A stretch of DNA of 25,201 bases from Bacillota bacterium (GTDB lineage: Bacteria; Bacillota; Clostridia; Lachnospirales; Lachnospiraceae), in assembly GCA_023412855.1 (NCBI GenBank), contig JAEZRJ010000076.1:1-25201 (forward strand). Reading direction: 5' to 3'. The translations under genes were made by a program, and so were the position numbers. The notes under the pieces were generated by a model, which worked only from the letters and a program-made list of their open reading frames with translations, had not been told where the DNA came from and searched no databases. This document shows positions 1 through 7,734 of the stretch, one piece after another (within the stretch, counting starts at the first letter, position 1; every line of letters starts with the position of its first letter).

Positions 1-838
1 TGCCCTCTTCATCCACCGTAAAGCTGTTATGTCCCGGGCCGTAAATTCCTATTTCCTCCTTCGTCTGAAGAACCGGATTCCTTTCTTTTCTCCAGGACAA
101 AGGATCCAGCAAATCAGAATCTTCATCCGCCGTCATCATTCCCATGCAGTAAGCGACCCCCGTCTCCGAAGCGGAATATGTCAAAAATATCTTTCCGTTC
201 TTCTTTATGACCGCCGGACCCTCATTTACCCAGAAACCGTTCCTTTCCCAATCATAATCCGGCGTAGTAAGCAGCACCTGAACCGTCCGAAGCTTATAGG
301 GAGATTCCATTTCCCCTATATAAAGATTGGAAATCTGCTTGCCGACTCCTACCTTCTCAGCCCATACATAATAATACTTCCCTTTATTCTCAAACACCGT
401 CGCATCCAGAGAAAACGCCTCGAAGGAAAACTCATCTTCATCCGCTCTCCCCATCTTCCCCTTCTCCGTCCACGTACCAGTCAACGGGTCAGCATCCTTA
501 CACTCCAGCACATAAGGCCGAATATTCCAAACTGCCTCCGCTTCTCCCGCCGCAAAGTAAATATACCAAGCCCCATTCATATAATGAATCTCAGGTGCCC
601 ATATATGATGACTCATAACCCCGCTCTCATGCATATGCCACACCTCGATCTCCTCGGCCTGCGCCAGCCCCGCAAGCGTATCCGCCTTACGGATCACGAT
701 TCCGTCATAGGCAGGAACCGATGATGTAAAATAATAAGTTCCATCCTCATGCCTATATACATACGGATCCGCCCTTTGCAGTATCCACGGTTTATTGTAA
801 ATCGCTTCTATATTGCCTTTACCCTCTCTCATAATCAT
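1..838 (-). CDS. GH43 family alpha-L-arabinofuranosidase-like glycosidase (3' end cut by window edge)
   Basis: The reading frame is open from an ATG at 838 to the left edge (279 codons seen, C-terminus missing). It shows the five-bladed GH43 signature: RADPYVYR near the N-terminus (general base Asp24), HIWAPEIHY (about 78-86), SLDATVFENKGKYYYVW (Asp145, the pKa modulator), NEGPAVI (general acid Glu206) and GPGHNSF (267-273). Known members hydrolyse alpha-L-arabinofuranosides or beta-xylosides. The neighbouring GH51 and GH127 genes favour arabinose release. There is no signal peptide, so it should be cytosolic. AGGAG lies 4-5 bases before this ATG; an in-frame ATG at 832 has longer spacing and is an alternative start. 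It is transcribed divergently from the GH127 gene. The exact substrate, arabinan versus arabinoxylan, cannot be decided from sequence. Confidence 0.88.
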   Translation of the reverse strand, partial: MIMREGKGNIEAIYNKPWILQRADPYVYRHEDGTYYFTSSVPAYDGIVIRKADTLAGLAQAEEIEVWHMHESGVMSHHIWAPEIHYMNGAWYIYFAAGEAEAVWNIRPYVLECKDADPLTGTWTEKGKMGRADEDEFSFEAFSLDATVFENKGKYYYVWAEKVGVGKQISNLYIGEMESPYKLRTVQVLLTTPDYDWERNGFWVNEGPAVIKKNGKIFLTYSASETGVAYCMGMMTADEDSDLLDPLSWRKERNPVLQTKEEIGIYGPGHNSFTVDEEG

Positions 839-865
839 TGCACTCCTGTATTTATTTTTATTTAA

Positions 866-887
866 ATTATTTTATTTATATCTAAAT
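866..887 (+). promoter_or_regulatory. Candidate operator of the ArsR-type regulator (GH43 promoter copy)
   Basis: This 22-bp stretch matches 19 of 22 positions of a stretch at 5761-5782 (read on the minus strand) in the promoter of the nearby regulator gene. Both copies end in TATCTAAA. It overlaps the GH43 -10 box. Low complexity makes chance similarity possible, so the role as an operator is inferred. Confidence 0.4.
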
Positions 888-914
888 TATATAAAATTAA
901 TGTCTATAAATCAA
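886..914 (-). promoter_or_regulatory. Promoter of the GH43 gene
   Basis: On the minus strand, TTGATT (909-914) and TATAAT (886-891) are separated by exactly 17 bases. This is a good sigma-A-type promoter 48 bases upstream of the start codon. The 22-bp shared element at 866-887 overlaps the -10 box and the expected transcription start, which would suit repression. Confidence 0.6.
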
Positions 915-1008
915 CCTCTTTTTTTATTTTTTTCATAAATACTCCACAAAATATTTTTATTACTTTTGTATATATTAAAATTACTTTACATAATTATAGT
1001 CTTTTCTA

Positions 1009-1037
1009 TTTACTCTCCTCATGTAACATGCTATAAT
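1009..1037 (+). promoter_or_regulatory. Promoter of the GH127-GH51 operon
   Basis: TTTACT (1009-1014) and TATAAT (1032-1037) are 17 bases apart. The start would lie near 1044, giving an unusually long leader of about 165 bases before the ATG at 1212, which includes the GC-rich hairpin region at 1081-1165. Confidence 0.55.
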
Positions 1038-1211
1038 CACAGCAAGTCATCACTATAATTACTATCATAAATTTCAGGCAGCACAGCTTTTGTTCCGCGC
1101 GCGCGGCTGGGCATCTTTAGCCTGAAGGTCAGCGCCTTCACACTTTACTGCGACAAGACGCTCCCTATGATATAAAAAATAATACTTTTCGAAAGGAGAG
1201 CAAGTATTTGC

Positions 1212-3152
1212 ATGGAAAAATTAGAACTTTCCCCCTTAAAAAACACACAATTGGACGACCCGTTCTGGAATAAATACACCCATCTGGTAACCAGCCAAAT
1301 TATCCCTTACCAATGGGAAGCGCTTAACGACCGTGTCTCCGATGCCGAACCAAGCCACTGCATTTCGAACTTCAAAGTAGCCGCCGGCTTAAAGGAAGGT
1401 ACCTTCGAAGGCGCAGTATTCCAAGATACCGACGTAGCCAAATGGCTGGAAGCCGTAGCCTATTCCCTATCCTATCAGCCCGACAAAGAGCTTGAGGAGA
1501 CTGCCGACGAGGTCATTGACCTGATCGGCAAGGCACAGCAGCCTGACGGTTATATCAATACCTATTTTACCGTTCTCGCCCCAAAGCACCGCTGGAAGAA
1601 TCTGCGCGAGGGACATGAGCTGTATACAGCCGGGCACCTTTTAGAAGCTGCTGTTGCCTACTATAAGGTCACCGGCAAGGATAAATTTTTAGGCATCATG
1701 AGAAAATTCGCAGATTTAATTTGTGAAGTGTTCCATACAGAGGAATATAAACAGGCCGTACCGGGACATCAGGAAATAGAAATCGCAATGATCAAGCTGG
1801 CGGAGGTGACCGGCGAACAGAAATATATGGATATGGCAAAAGATTTTATCGATAGAAGAGGTACCGAGCCCAACTATCTCGTTTCGGAGCATAAGAATCC
1901 TCTTTGGATAGATATTTTCAAAGATAGAAATGCATTTTTGCCCAAGTATTCCCAGTGCCACAAACCGGTAAGGAAGCAGAACACCGCCGAAGGTCATTCC
2001 GTAAGAGCGACTTACATGTACAGCGCCATGGCCGATCTCGCCGCCGCTTATGACGACAGGGAGCTTTTGGAAGCATGCGAAAGACTGTGGAACAACATAG
2101 TAGAAAGACGCATGTATATAACCGGAGGCATCGGAAGCTCCGGAGCCTATGAGCGTTTTACCACGGATTACGATCTCCCCAACGATTCCAATTACTGCGA
2201 GAGCTGCGCTTCCATCGGCCTCGCGCTGTTCAGCCGCCGGATGGCACAGGTTACCGGGAACGGCAAGTACATCGATACCATGGAACGAGCGCTGTACAAT
2301 ACAGTTCTCGCCGGAATCGCCATGGACGGCAAAAGCTTCTTCTATGTGAATCCATTGGAAGTATGGCCCGACAACTGTCTGGACCGCACATCCATGGAGC
2401 ACATAAAGCCCGTGCGGCAGAAATGGTTCGGCGTAGCCTGCTGTCCGCCCAATATCGCAAGAACCCTTGCCAGCCTGGGCGAATACGTATACTTCCAGAA
2501 AGATGGCGATTTGTGGGTTAATATGTTCGTTTCGGGCAAGACTTCCCTGACTTCCGGGGAGGGCACATTGACCGTCACCCAGAGTACCCGCTTCCCCTTC
2601 GAAGGTAAGGTAAACCTGCACGTGACCTCGGACAGAAACTGCGAATCCACTATCGGGTTCCATGTTCCCGCCTATGCACTGAACTATAAAATAGAAATAG
2701 ACAGCAAAGAAGTATCGCCCGAAATAAAACACGGCTACGCTTATTTAAAAGATTGCTTCAAGGATAGCGATATCCGGATTACCTTCGACATACCCGCGCA
2801 TTACACCTACGCGAATCCCAATGTAAGGGCAGACGCAGGAAAGGTCGCCGTCGAAAAAGGCCCTCTCGTATATTGCCTTGAAGAGGAAGACAATGGAGAT
2901 AAACTGGCAAATATCTATATCAATACCGCCGCACCCTTGCAGGAGCAGTACGACAGCGTTTTACTCGGCGGAACATGCACCATATATGCAAAGGGAAAAC
3001 GGATTTCTTCCATGAACGAAGAGGAACACGGGCTGTACTTACAAGCTCCGCCCGCCTTCGAGGAAACAAGCCTCAAGTTCGTTCCTTACTGTTATTGGAA
3101 CAACCGCCGGGCAGGAGAAATGGCCGTCTGGGTTAAATATTACAATCAATGA
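1212..3152 (+). CDS. GH127 beta-L-arabinofuranosidase (HypBA1-like)
   Basis: The 646-residue protein matches the GH127 (former DUF1680) family in length; HypBA1 of Bifidobacterium has 658 residues. This family releases beta-1,2-linked L-arabinofuranose, for example from hydroxyproline-linked arabino-oligosaccharides of plant extensins, using a zinc-bound cysteine nucleophile. The ligand set is visible: Glu330-Ser-Cys332 (in NYCESCASIG) and Cys410-Cys411 (in FGVACCPPNIA). Cys410 is the probable nucleophile, and Glu314 in GAYERF is a plausible acid/base. An N-terminal alpha/alpha-barrel (about 10-420) is followed by a beta-rich C-terminal part. There is no signal peptide, so it acts in the cytosol. 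AAGGAG at 1193-1198 precedes the ATG by a rather long 13 bases. The GH51 gene follows after 19 bases in the same operon. Confidence 0.93.
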   Translation: MEKLELSPLKNTQLDDPFWNKYTHLVTSQIIPYQWEALNDRVSDAEPSHCISNFKVAAGLKEGTFEGAVFQDTDVAKWLEAVAYSLSYQPDKELEETADEVIDLIGKAQQPDGYINTYFTVLAPKHRWKNLREGHELYTAGHLLEAAVAYYKVTGKDKFLGIMRKFADLICEVFHTEEYKQAVPGHQEIEIAMIKLAEVTGEQKYMDMAKDFIDRRGTEPNYLVSEHKNPLWIDIFKDRNAFLPKYSQCHKPVRKQNTAEGHSVRATYMYSAMADLAAAYDDRELLEACERLWNNIVERRMYITGGIGSSGAYERFTTDYDLPNDSNYCESCASIGLALFSRRMAQVTGNGKYIDTMERALYNTVLAGIAMDGKSFFYVNPLEVWPDNCLDRTSMEHIKPVRQKWFGVACCPPNIARTLASLGEYVYFQKDGDLWVNMFVSGKTSLTSGEGTLTVTQSTRFPFEGKVNLHVTSDRNCESTIGFHVPAYALNYKIEIDSKEVSPEIKHGYAYLKDCFKDSDIRITFDIPAHYTYANPNVRADAGKVAVEKGPLVYCLEEEDNGDKLANIYINTAAPLQEQYDSVLLGGTCTIYAKGKRISSMNEEEHGLYLQAPPAFEETSLKFVPYCYWNNRRAGEMAVWVKYYNQ

Positions 3153-3171
3153 TTTAAGAGGAGGAATAAAA

Positions 3172-4680
3172 ATGGCAAAAGCAAAAATGATTATTGACAA
3201 AGATTTCAAAATTGCAGAGGTTGACAAGCGCGTGTACGGCTCTTTCATCGAGCACCTGGGCCGCGCCGTTTATAACGGCATCTATCAGCCCGGACACAGC
3301 ACCGCGGACGAAGACGGTTTCCGCAAGGACGTTCTGGAGCTGGTAAAAGAACTGGAGGTTCCTATCATCCGTTATCCCGGCGGTAACTTCGTATCTAACT
3401 TCTACTGGGAAGACAGCGTAGGACCGAAGGCTACGAGGAAGCCCCGTCTGGATCTTGCATGGCGCACACTGGAAACCAACGAATTCGGTCTGGGAGAATT
3501 TGCGAAATGGTCGGAAAAAGCAGGCTCCGACATTATGATGGCAGTCAATCTCGGTACACGCGGCATCACTGACGCACTGAATCTGCTGGAATACTGCAAT
3601 CTGGACACTAATACCTATTACAGTAATCTCAGAAAGAGCCACGGCGCAACAAAGCCCTACAACATCAAGACCTGGTGCCTCGGCAACGAAATGGACGGCC
3701 CTTGGCAGATGGGACATAAGACAGCGGCAGAATACGGCAGGCTAGCAGCGGAGACCGCAAAAGCCATGAAGACTATGGACGATTCCATCGAACTGGTATC
3801 CTGCGGCAGTTCAAACGTAGAAATGCCCACCTTCCCCGAATGGGAGGCATCAACTTTAGAGGAAACATATGAATATGTAGACTATATCTCCCTTCACAAC
3901 TATTATGGAAACTCAGAAAACGATACGGAGGATTTCTTCGCAAAGACTCAGGATCTGGAACGCTTTATCCATACCGTAATCGCTACCTGCGACTATATCA
4001 AAGCGAAAAAACGCAGCAAGAAAACTCTGAACTTAAGCTTTGACGAGTGGAACGTATGGTTTCACTCTACGGAAAGCGACAGCGAAGAAATGAAGGAACG
4101 CCCGTGGCAGATAGCCCCTCATTTGCTGGAGGACATCTACAGCTTCGAAGACGCCATTCTGGTAGGTCTTATCCTGATTACCTTCCTGCAGCATGCGGAT
4201 CGCCTGAAAATGGCTTGTCTGGCACAGCTCGTCAATGTAATCGCGCCTATCATGACAGAGAACGACGGCGGCGCCTGGAAGCAGTCAATTTACTATCCTT
4301 TCCTTCACGCTTCCAAATACGGACGAGGCACAGCCCTTCACAGCATCGTGAATTCCACCAAACACGACAGCAAGACTCACGAAGATGTTACGGACGTAGA
4401 ATCCATCGCCGTATATAACGAAGAAAAAGACGAAGTGACCATTTTCGCCGTAAACCGCAGCGTAAAGGAAGACGCTTTGTTCGAAGCTGACGTAAAATGC
4501 TTCGAAGGTTACCGCGTACTGGAATACCTCGCTCTCGAAAACGACGATATGAAAGTTACCAACGCTATAACAGGCGAGAAGGTTTCTCCTAAAAACAGGA
4601 CAGATTACGAATTGAAGGACGGCACCTTTACTGCAACGATGAAAAAGTGCTCCTGGAACGTTATCAGACTTGGCAAATAA
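3172..4680 (+). CDS. abfA: GH51 alpha-L-arabinofuranosidase, intracellular
   Basis: The 502-residue length is typical of bacterial intracellular GH51 enzymes, retaining hydrolases that remove terminal alpha-L-arabinofuranose from arabinan and arabinoxylan oligosaccharides. Motifs along the barrel: YGSFIEHLGRAVY (22-34), RYPGGNFVSNFYWED (67-81), the acid/base Glu173 in LGNEMDGPWQ, LHNYYGN (241-247), and the nucleophile Glu292 in LSFDEWNVW. These positions are nearly the same as in Geobacillus AbfA (E175/E294). A C-terminal beta-domain follows from about residue 380. No signal peptide is present. GAGGAGGAAT lies just before the ATG. Co-transcription with GH127 means alpha- and beta-linked arabinofuranose would be released together. 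A strong hairpin terminator follows at 4716-4749. Confidence 0.95.
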   Translation: MAKAKMIIDKDFKIAEVDKRVYGSFIEHLGRAVYNGIYQPGHSTADEDGFRKDVLELVKELEVPIIRYPGGNFVSNFYWEDSVGPKATRKPRLDLAWRTLETNEFGLGEFAKWSEKAGSDIMMAVNLGTRGITDALNLLEYCNLDTNTYYSNLRKSHGATKPYNIKTWCLGNEMDGPWQMGHKTAAEYGRLAAETAKAMKTMDDSIELVSCGSSNVEMPTFPEWEASTLEETYEYVDYISLHNYYGNSENDTEDFFAKTQDLERFIHTVIATCDYIKAKKRSKKTLNLSFDEWNVWFHSTESDSEEMKERPWQIAPHLLEDIYSFEDAILVGLILITFLQHADRLKMACLAQLVNVIAPIMTENDGGAWKQSIYYPFLHASKYGRGTALHSIVNSTKHDSKTHEDVTDVESIAVYNEEKDEVTIFAVNRSVKEDALFEADVKCFEGYRVLEYLALENDDMKVTNAITGEKVSPKNRTDYELKDGTFTATMKKCSWNVIRLGK

Positions 4681-4715
4681 GATACAAATAAAGAAATAAT
4701 GCTGCAAAATAAATT

Positions 4716-4749
4716 CCCCGGCAAAGCGAAAATCTTCGTTTTGCCGGGG
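4716..4749. terminator. Bidirectional rho-independent terminator
   Basis: CCCCGGCAAA (4716-4725) pairs with TTTGCCGGGG (4740-4749). The stem extends inward by GCGAA/TTCGT with a 4-base loop, giving about 15 pairs. ATATTTTTAT follows on the plus strand and an AT-rich tract on the minus strand, so it can end both the GH51 operon and the convergent regulator gene. Confidence 0.85.
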
Positions 4750-4755
4750 ATATTT

Positions 4756-5736
4756 TTATACTTCATCCGTCTCATATCCCAAAGTTGTTTTGCTCGCTTC
4801 CTGCTTCGCCGCCTCAGGGACAATGATGGGGCTATAGTTAATACGCACAGAAATATCCTGATTGTAATTGCCGAAAGTCTTTCCAAATATGGTCAGGCCG
4901 CCTACATGCTTCGCGTCATCCTCTACCTCCAGCTTCAGCTTCATCGTGCTGCGGTAATCCAGATTGAAATCCTTGGTGGATACGTCCGATACCTGAAGTC
5001 CGTCGATGAAAGTACCCTTTTTATTGATAACAAGAATTTTCAGCAAACCGTACTGATTCCAGTTCGGATACCACCAATCCGGGGTGAAGATACCTCCTAC
5101 GTTGCCGAAATCTCCGGGGCTTGTCCACATCGCCACCTTCTTATCGTTCAGTATAAATGAAATATCCGAAGGCCACACATCGTTTACTCCCGGCGCCTCC
5201 GAGCACAGTTCCAGAGATATCGTTATCTGGTCTATCTTCTGTTCGAAAGGAATGAAGTTAGGAATCACATATTCCACATATCCCCTCGTGAACCAGAGAA
5301 TATCTGCATTGTACCTATCCGGATGGGCAAAATAGCGGGTGTCATCTACCTCTCCTATAATCGCGGTATTAGAAGCCAGCCCGCAGGTAGGGTACACCTT
5401 ATAATCCGAGAAATGTCCTACCTTCAGGTCTGTCTGGTATACATTCTTGAAGTCTTCCTGGGAATCCATATCGATCAATATTTTGTCCAGATGCACGGAG
5501 CATTTTTTCTGGTTGCCATGCCCCCTGGATTCGCTGGACACAGTAATCAGCCCGCAGTCCTCCAGCTTCTTAATATGGCTGGTGAGCGCCCCATTGGTAA
5601 TATTCAGCTTGCTTGCCAGCTCGTTCATATTCATTCCATGATTTTCTAAAAGGATTTTTATAATTTCTATCCGGACCTCAGAACCCAATGCCTTAAAAAT
5701 ATCCAGTCCCTCATCCAATGATTTAATATGTAGCAT
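4756..5736 (-). CDS. ArsR-type winged-helix regulator with large C-terminal domain
   Basis: The N-terminal 90 residues form a winged helix-turn-helix of the ArsR type: FKALGSEVRIEIIKILL (14-30), MNELASKLNITNGALTSHIKKLEDCGLI (37-64). No metal-binding cysteine cluster like that of classical ArsR/SmtB sensors is evident. The remaining 230 or so residues are beta-rich and full of aromatic residues, for example TPDWWYPNWNQYG. This suggests a carbohydrate-binding or jelly-roll-like sensor domain, but I cannot name the family. A longer frame starts at TTG 5748, but GGAG at 5743-5746 lies inside it and sits 6 bases before ATG 5736, so 5736 is preferred (326 residues). It is convergent with the arabinosidase operon and shares a sequence element with the GH43 promoter, so it probably controls this locus and itself. 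Confidence 0.8.
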   Translation of the reverse strand: MLHIKSLDEGLDIFKALGSEVRIEIIKILLENHGMNMNELASKLNITNGALTSHIKKLEDCGLITVSSESRGHGNQKKCSVHLDKILIDMDSQEDFKNVYQTDLKVGHFSDYKVYPTCGLASNTAIIGEVDDTRYFAHPDRYNADILWFTRGYVEYVIPNFIPFEQKIDQITISLELCSEAPGVNDVWPSDISFILNDKKVAMWTSPGDFGNVGGIFTPDWWYPNWNQYGLLKILVINKKGTFIDGLQVSDVSTKDFNLDYRSTMKLKLEVEDDAKHVGGLTIFGKTFGNYNQDISVRINYSPIIVPEAAKQEASKTTLGYETDEV

Positions 5737-5760
5737 AATTATCTCCAATATTCTAATAAA

Positions 5761-5782
5761 TTTTAGATAAAATTAAAATAAT
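5761..5782 (-). promoter_or_regulatory. Candidate operator of the ArsR-type regulator (autoregulatory copy)
   Basis: This is the second copy of the 22-bp AT-rich element (19/22 identical to 866-887), located at the expected transcription start of the regulator gene. It overlaps a short perfect inverted repeat TCTAA-N6-TTAGA at 5752-5767. A related ATTTTAGAA half-site sits inside the promoter spacer (about 5799-5807). Autoregulation is inferred. Confidence 0.4.
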
Positions 5783-5791
5783 ACACATTTT

Positions 5792-5819
5792 ATTATATCA
5801 TTTTAGAAAAATTAGTCAA
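5792..5819 (-). promoter_or_regulatory. Promoter of the ArsR-type regulator gene
   Basis: TTGACT (5814-5819) and TATAAT (5792-5797) lie 16 bases apart on the minus strand, upstream of the start at 5736. The candidate operator follows immediately downstream. Confidence 0.65.
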
Positions 5820-5839
5820 TAATTACTGCATAAAAGTAA

Positions 5840-5867
5840 TACAAGTTAAGAAGTACAAGTAAGAAAG
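5840..5867. repeat. Two adjacent 14-bp near-repeats
   Basis: TACAAGTTAAGAAG (5840-5853) is directly followed by TACAAGTAAGAAAG (5854-5867). They share the first seven bases exactly and then differ by a shifted base. They lie between the chemoreceptor stop and the regulator promoter. Function unknown. Confidence 0.4.
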
Positions 5868-5901
5868 GCGAAGTCACACGCAAAATTTTGCATTGCAGAA
5901 A

Positions 5902-7629
5902 TCATGCGTTGCTGAGAGCGGAGTAAACAGTAACGTCACTTTTTCTCTCAATTCCCTTCAATGTATTTTTTAACAGCTCTGCCTGCACAAAAAGCTGCTC
6001 ACTGGCTGCCGCACTTTCTTCTGCCGTGGAAGAATTATCATTTACTATTTTTATGATATCCTCCATCTTATCCGTGATCTCCCCTATGGCATTCCCCTGC
6101 TCTCCCGTTCTTTCTCCGATTTCTTTTACCGAGCTGTCGATATCGGCAATATTCTCGAGCATTTTCAGTATAGACTCTCCCGCTTTTCTCGTCTCCGCAT
6201 TCCCTCTTTCCACAGCCTCACGGGTCTCCGTTATCATTCCTGCCGTTTCTTTGGCTGCTGCCGCGCACCGGTCCGCAAGCCTGGATACCTCTCCTGCCAC
6301 CACTGCGAAGCCTTTGCCGGCTTCTCCTGCTCTTGCCGCTTCGATTCCTGCATTCAACGCCAGCAGATTCGTCTGCCCCGCAATATCATTAATAGATTGC
6401 AATATTTTAGAAATCTTATCGCTCGTATTGTCTATTGTTTTCATGGAAACTATCAGTTCTTCGACCTTCTTTTTCCCATCTTCTGCAAAAACCTTCGTCT
6501 GCTGCGTCACGATACCTGCTTTTTCGCACAGGCCTCTGTTAATATCTGCTTTGCCTGATATATTCTTTACTTCCGCCCTTATTCGATCAATAAGTCCGCT
6601 CTGGACCAACGTTCCCTGCGCCAGATTCTGCGCCCCGTCCGCCACCTGGGATGCTCCTGCATATACTTCATCGGACGCAGCATCTATCCGGGCAAATATA
6701 TCATTCAAAGATTGAAGGATTTCGATAAGGGACTTCCCTATCGGCTCAAAGTCACCTTCATACTCCAGTGCGATTTCATCCGTCAGATCATGGTCCGCGA
6801 TATGTCCGAGCTTTCCCGAAATATCTTCTATGTATGTGTTCAGTGACTTTACGGTCTCGGCTAAGCTTTTCGCCAAGCTTCCTATTTCCCCGTCTCCGTT
6901 ATTTTTTATGGAAACATGCAGATTTCCTTTGGCTATCTCCTCCGAACAAATTGTCAGTTCTTCCAATGGCAGACAAATATCTCTGATTGCTTTTCCTGAT
7001 TTTTTCAATGAATAGATTACGATAAATATGCTCAATCCTATAACGGCGATAACTGCCAGAATACTTTCTGCGGCAAACATCTTATAATAATGGCCGGCCG
7101 AGGCATTCATATTATAAAAAAGCTGTTCCATCAATCCTTTCATCTCTCTTGCTAATGCGCTCGCCTCATTATTATATAATTTTTCGGAATTATATTTCCC
7201 TCCCTGCTTTTCATATTCTATGATTTGTCCCATAATATTGCTATAGTCTTCAATTAACGCAGCTACACTTACATACAGCTCCTCATTTTCCTTACCCTGC
7301 AATATATCGTGAAGCGCATACACGCTGCCAACCAGCTCCTTATAAGTGCCCTCTATCTCCGCTATATCCTCTTCCTGTTCACCTTTTCTTGTTTCAAATA
7401 CAAGATAGCGGACATCTTCATGCAGCGCGCTGAATTTCAGCTCTACCGTTCCGGCCTTTCCCTGTCCCGTACCATATCTGTCAAAAACCTGTCGGTTCAA
7501 GGCAGTAATTATAATGATAAAGCAAACCAATACAAAGCAGATCGCCGCCAGTTGTCCCATAGAGCTCAAAAATATGGTGTGCAGACTTCTGCTCACACTT
7601 TTTCTATCCTGTTTTTCCTTTTTTCTCAT
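5902..7629 (-). CDS. Methyl-accepting chemotaxis protein
   Basis: The 575-residue chemoreceptor has a cytoplasmic N-terminus, a first membrane segment (about 24-43), a helical extracellular sensor of about 140 residues resembling a four-helix bundle, a second membrane segment (about 188-207), a HAMP-like region (about 208-262) and a long cytoplasmic coiled coil. The signalling hairpin is clear: DIAGQTNLLALNAGIEAARA (415-434) followed by GEAGKGFAVVAGEVSRLADR. It should couple ligand sensing to CheA/CheW. No CheR-tethering pentapeptide is seen at the C-terminus. It lies 75 bases after the HAD phosphatase on the same strand. A TATAAT at 7669-7674 may be part of its own promoter, but I find no convincing -35 box. 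The ligand is unknown; linkage to the upstream transporter is positional only. Confidence 0.93.
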   Translation of the reverse strand: MRKKEKQDRKSVSRSLHTIFLSSMGQLAAICFVLVCFIIIITALNRQVFDRYGTGQGKAGTVELKFSALHEDVRYLVFETRKGEQEEDIAEIEGTYKELVGSVYALHDILQGKENEELYVSVAALIEDYSNIMGQIIEYEKQGGKYNSEKLYNNEASALAREMKGLMEQLFYNMNASAGHYYKMFAAESILAVIAVIGLSIFIVIYSLKKSGKAIRDICLPLEELTICSEEIAKGNLHVSIKNNGDGEIGSLAKSLAETVKSLNTYIEDISGKLGHIADHDLTDEIALEYEGDFEPIGKSLIEILQSLNDIFARIDAASDEVYAGASQVADGAQNLAQGTLVQSGLIDRIRAEVKNISGKADINRGLCEKAGIVTQQTKVFAEDGKKKVEELIVSMKTIDNTSDKISKILQSINDIAGQTNLLALNAGIEAARAGEAGKGFAVVAGEVSRLADRCAAAAKETAGMITETREAVERGNAETRKAGESILKMLENIADIDSSVKEIGERTGEQGNAIGEITDKMEDIIKIVNDNSSTAEESAAASEQLFVQAELLKNTLKGIERKSDVTVYSALSNA

Positions 7630-7703
7630 TTATATATAGCGCCCCCTTTTGTTTCCATTTTTATGGACATTATACTTACAACGATCAAAGCGATTGCGCA
7701 TAC

Positions 7704-7734
7704 ATCATAGTACGTGCGGCGCACACGCTATGAT
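7704..7734. repeat. Inverted repeat across the end of the HAD gene
   Basis: ATCATAG (7704-7710) and CTATGAT (7728-7734) form perfect 7-bp arms, and the inner GTGC/GCAC can pair as well. It spans the last codons and stop of the HAD gene. No U-tract follows on the minus strand, so it is not a classical terminator; it could be a processing or stability hairpin. Confidence 0.4.

Larger units (their letters stand above)
839..1211. other. Divergent intergenic region between GH43 and GH127 genes
   Basis: The left part (839 to about 1060) is extremely AT-rich and carries the GH43 promoter, the candidate operator and the GH127 promoter. The right part (about 1081-1165) is abruptly GC-richer and forms the GH127 leader. 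It contains a 12-bp self-complementary run CCGCGCGCGCGG at 1095-1106 and a small hairpin TGAAGG...CCTTCA at 1123-1140. I see no credible open reading frame in it. Confidence 0.6.

Noticed and set aside
1716..2732. Long open frame of 338 codons antisense to the GH127 gene
   Set aside because: It is a mirror of the GH127 codon usage. The plus strand carries the full set of GH127 catalytic and zinc residues and a ribosome binding site; the antisense product matches nothing recognisable.
5880..5891. Palindrome GCAAAATTTTGC after the chemoreceptor gene as a terminator
   Set aside because: The palindrome has no room for a loop without losing pairs, and no T-tract follows on the minus strand. Kept only as an AT-rich intergenic curiosity.
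6026..6715. Long open frame of 229 codons antisense to the chemoreceptor
   Set aside because: Rich in Ser, Ala and Ile because it reads the complement of the coiled-coil helix codons. The chemoreceptor signalling hairpin on the minus strand is unmistakable.
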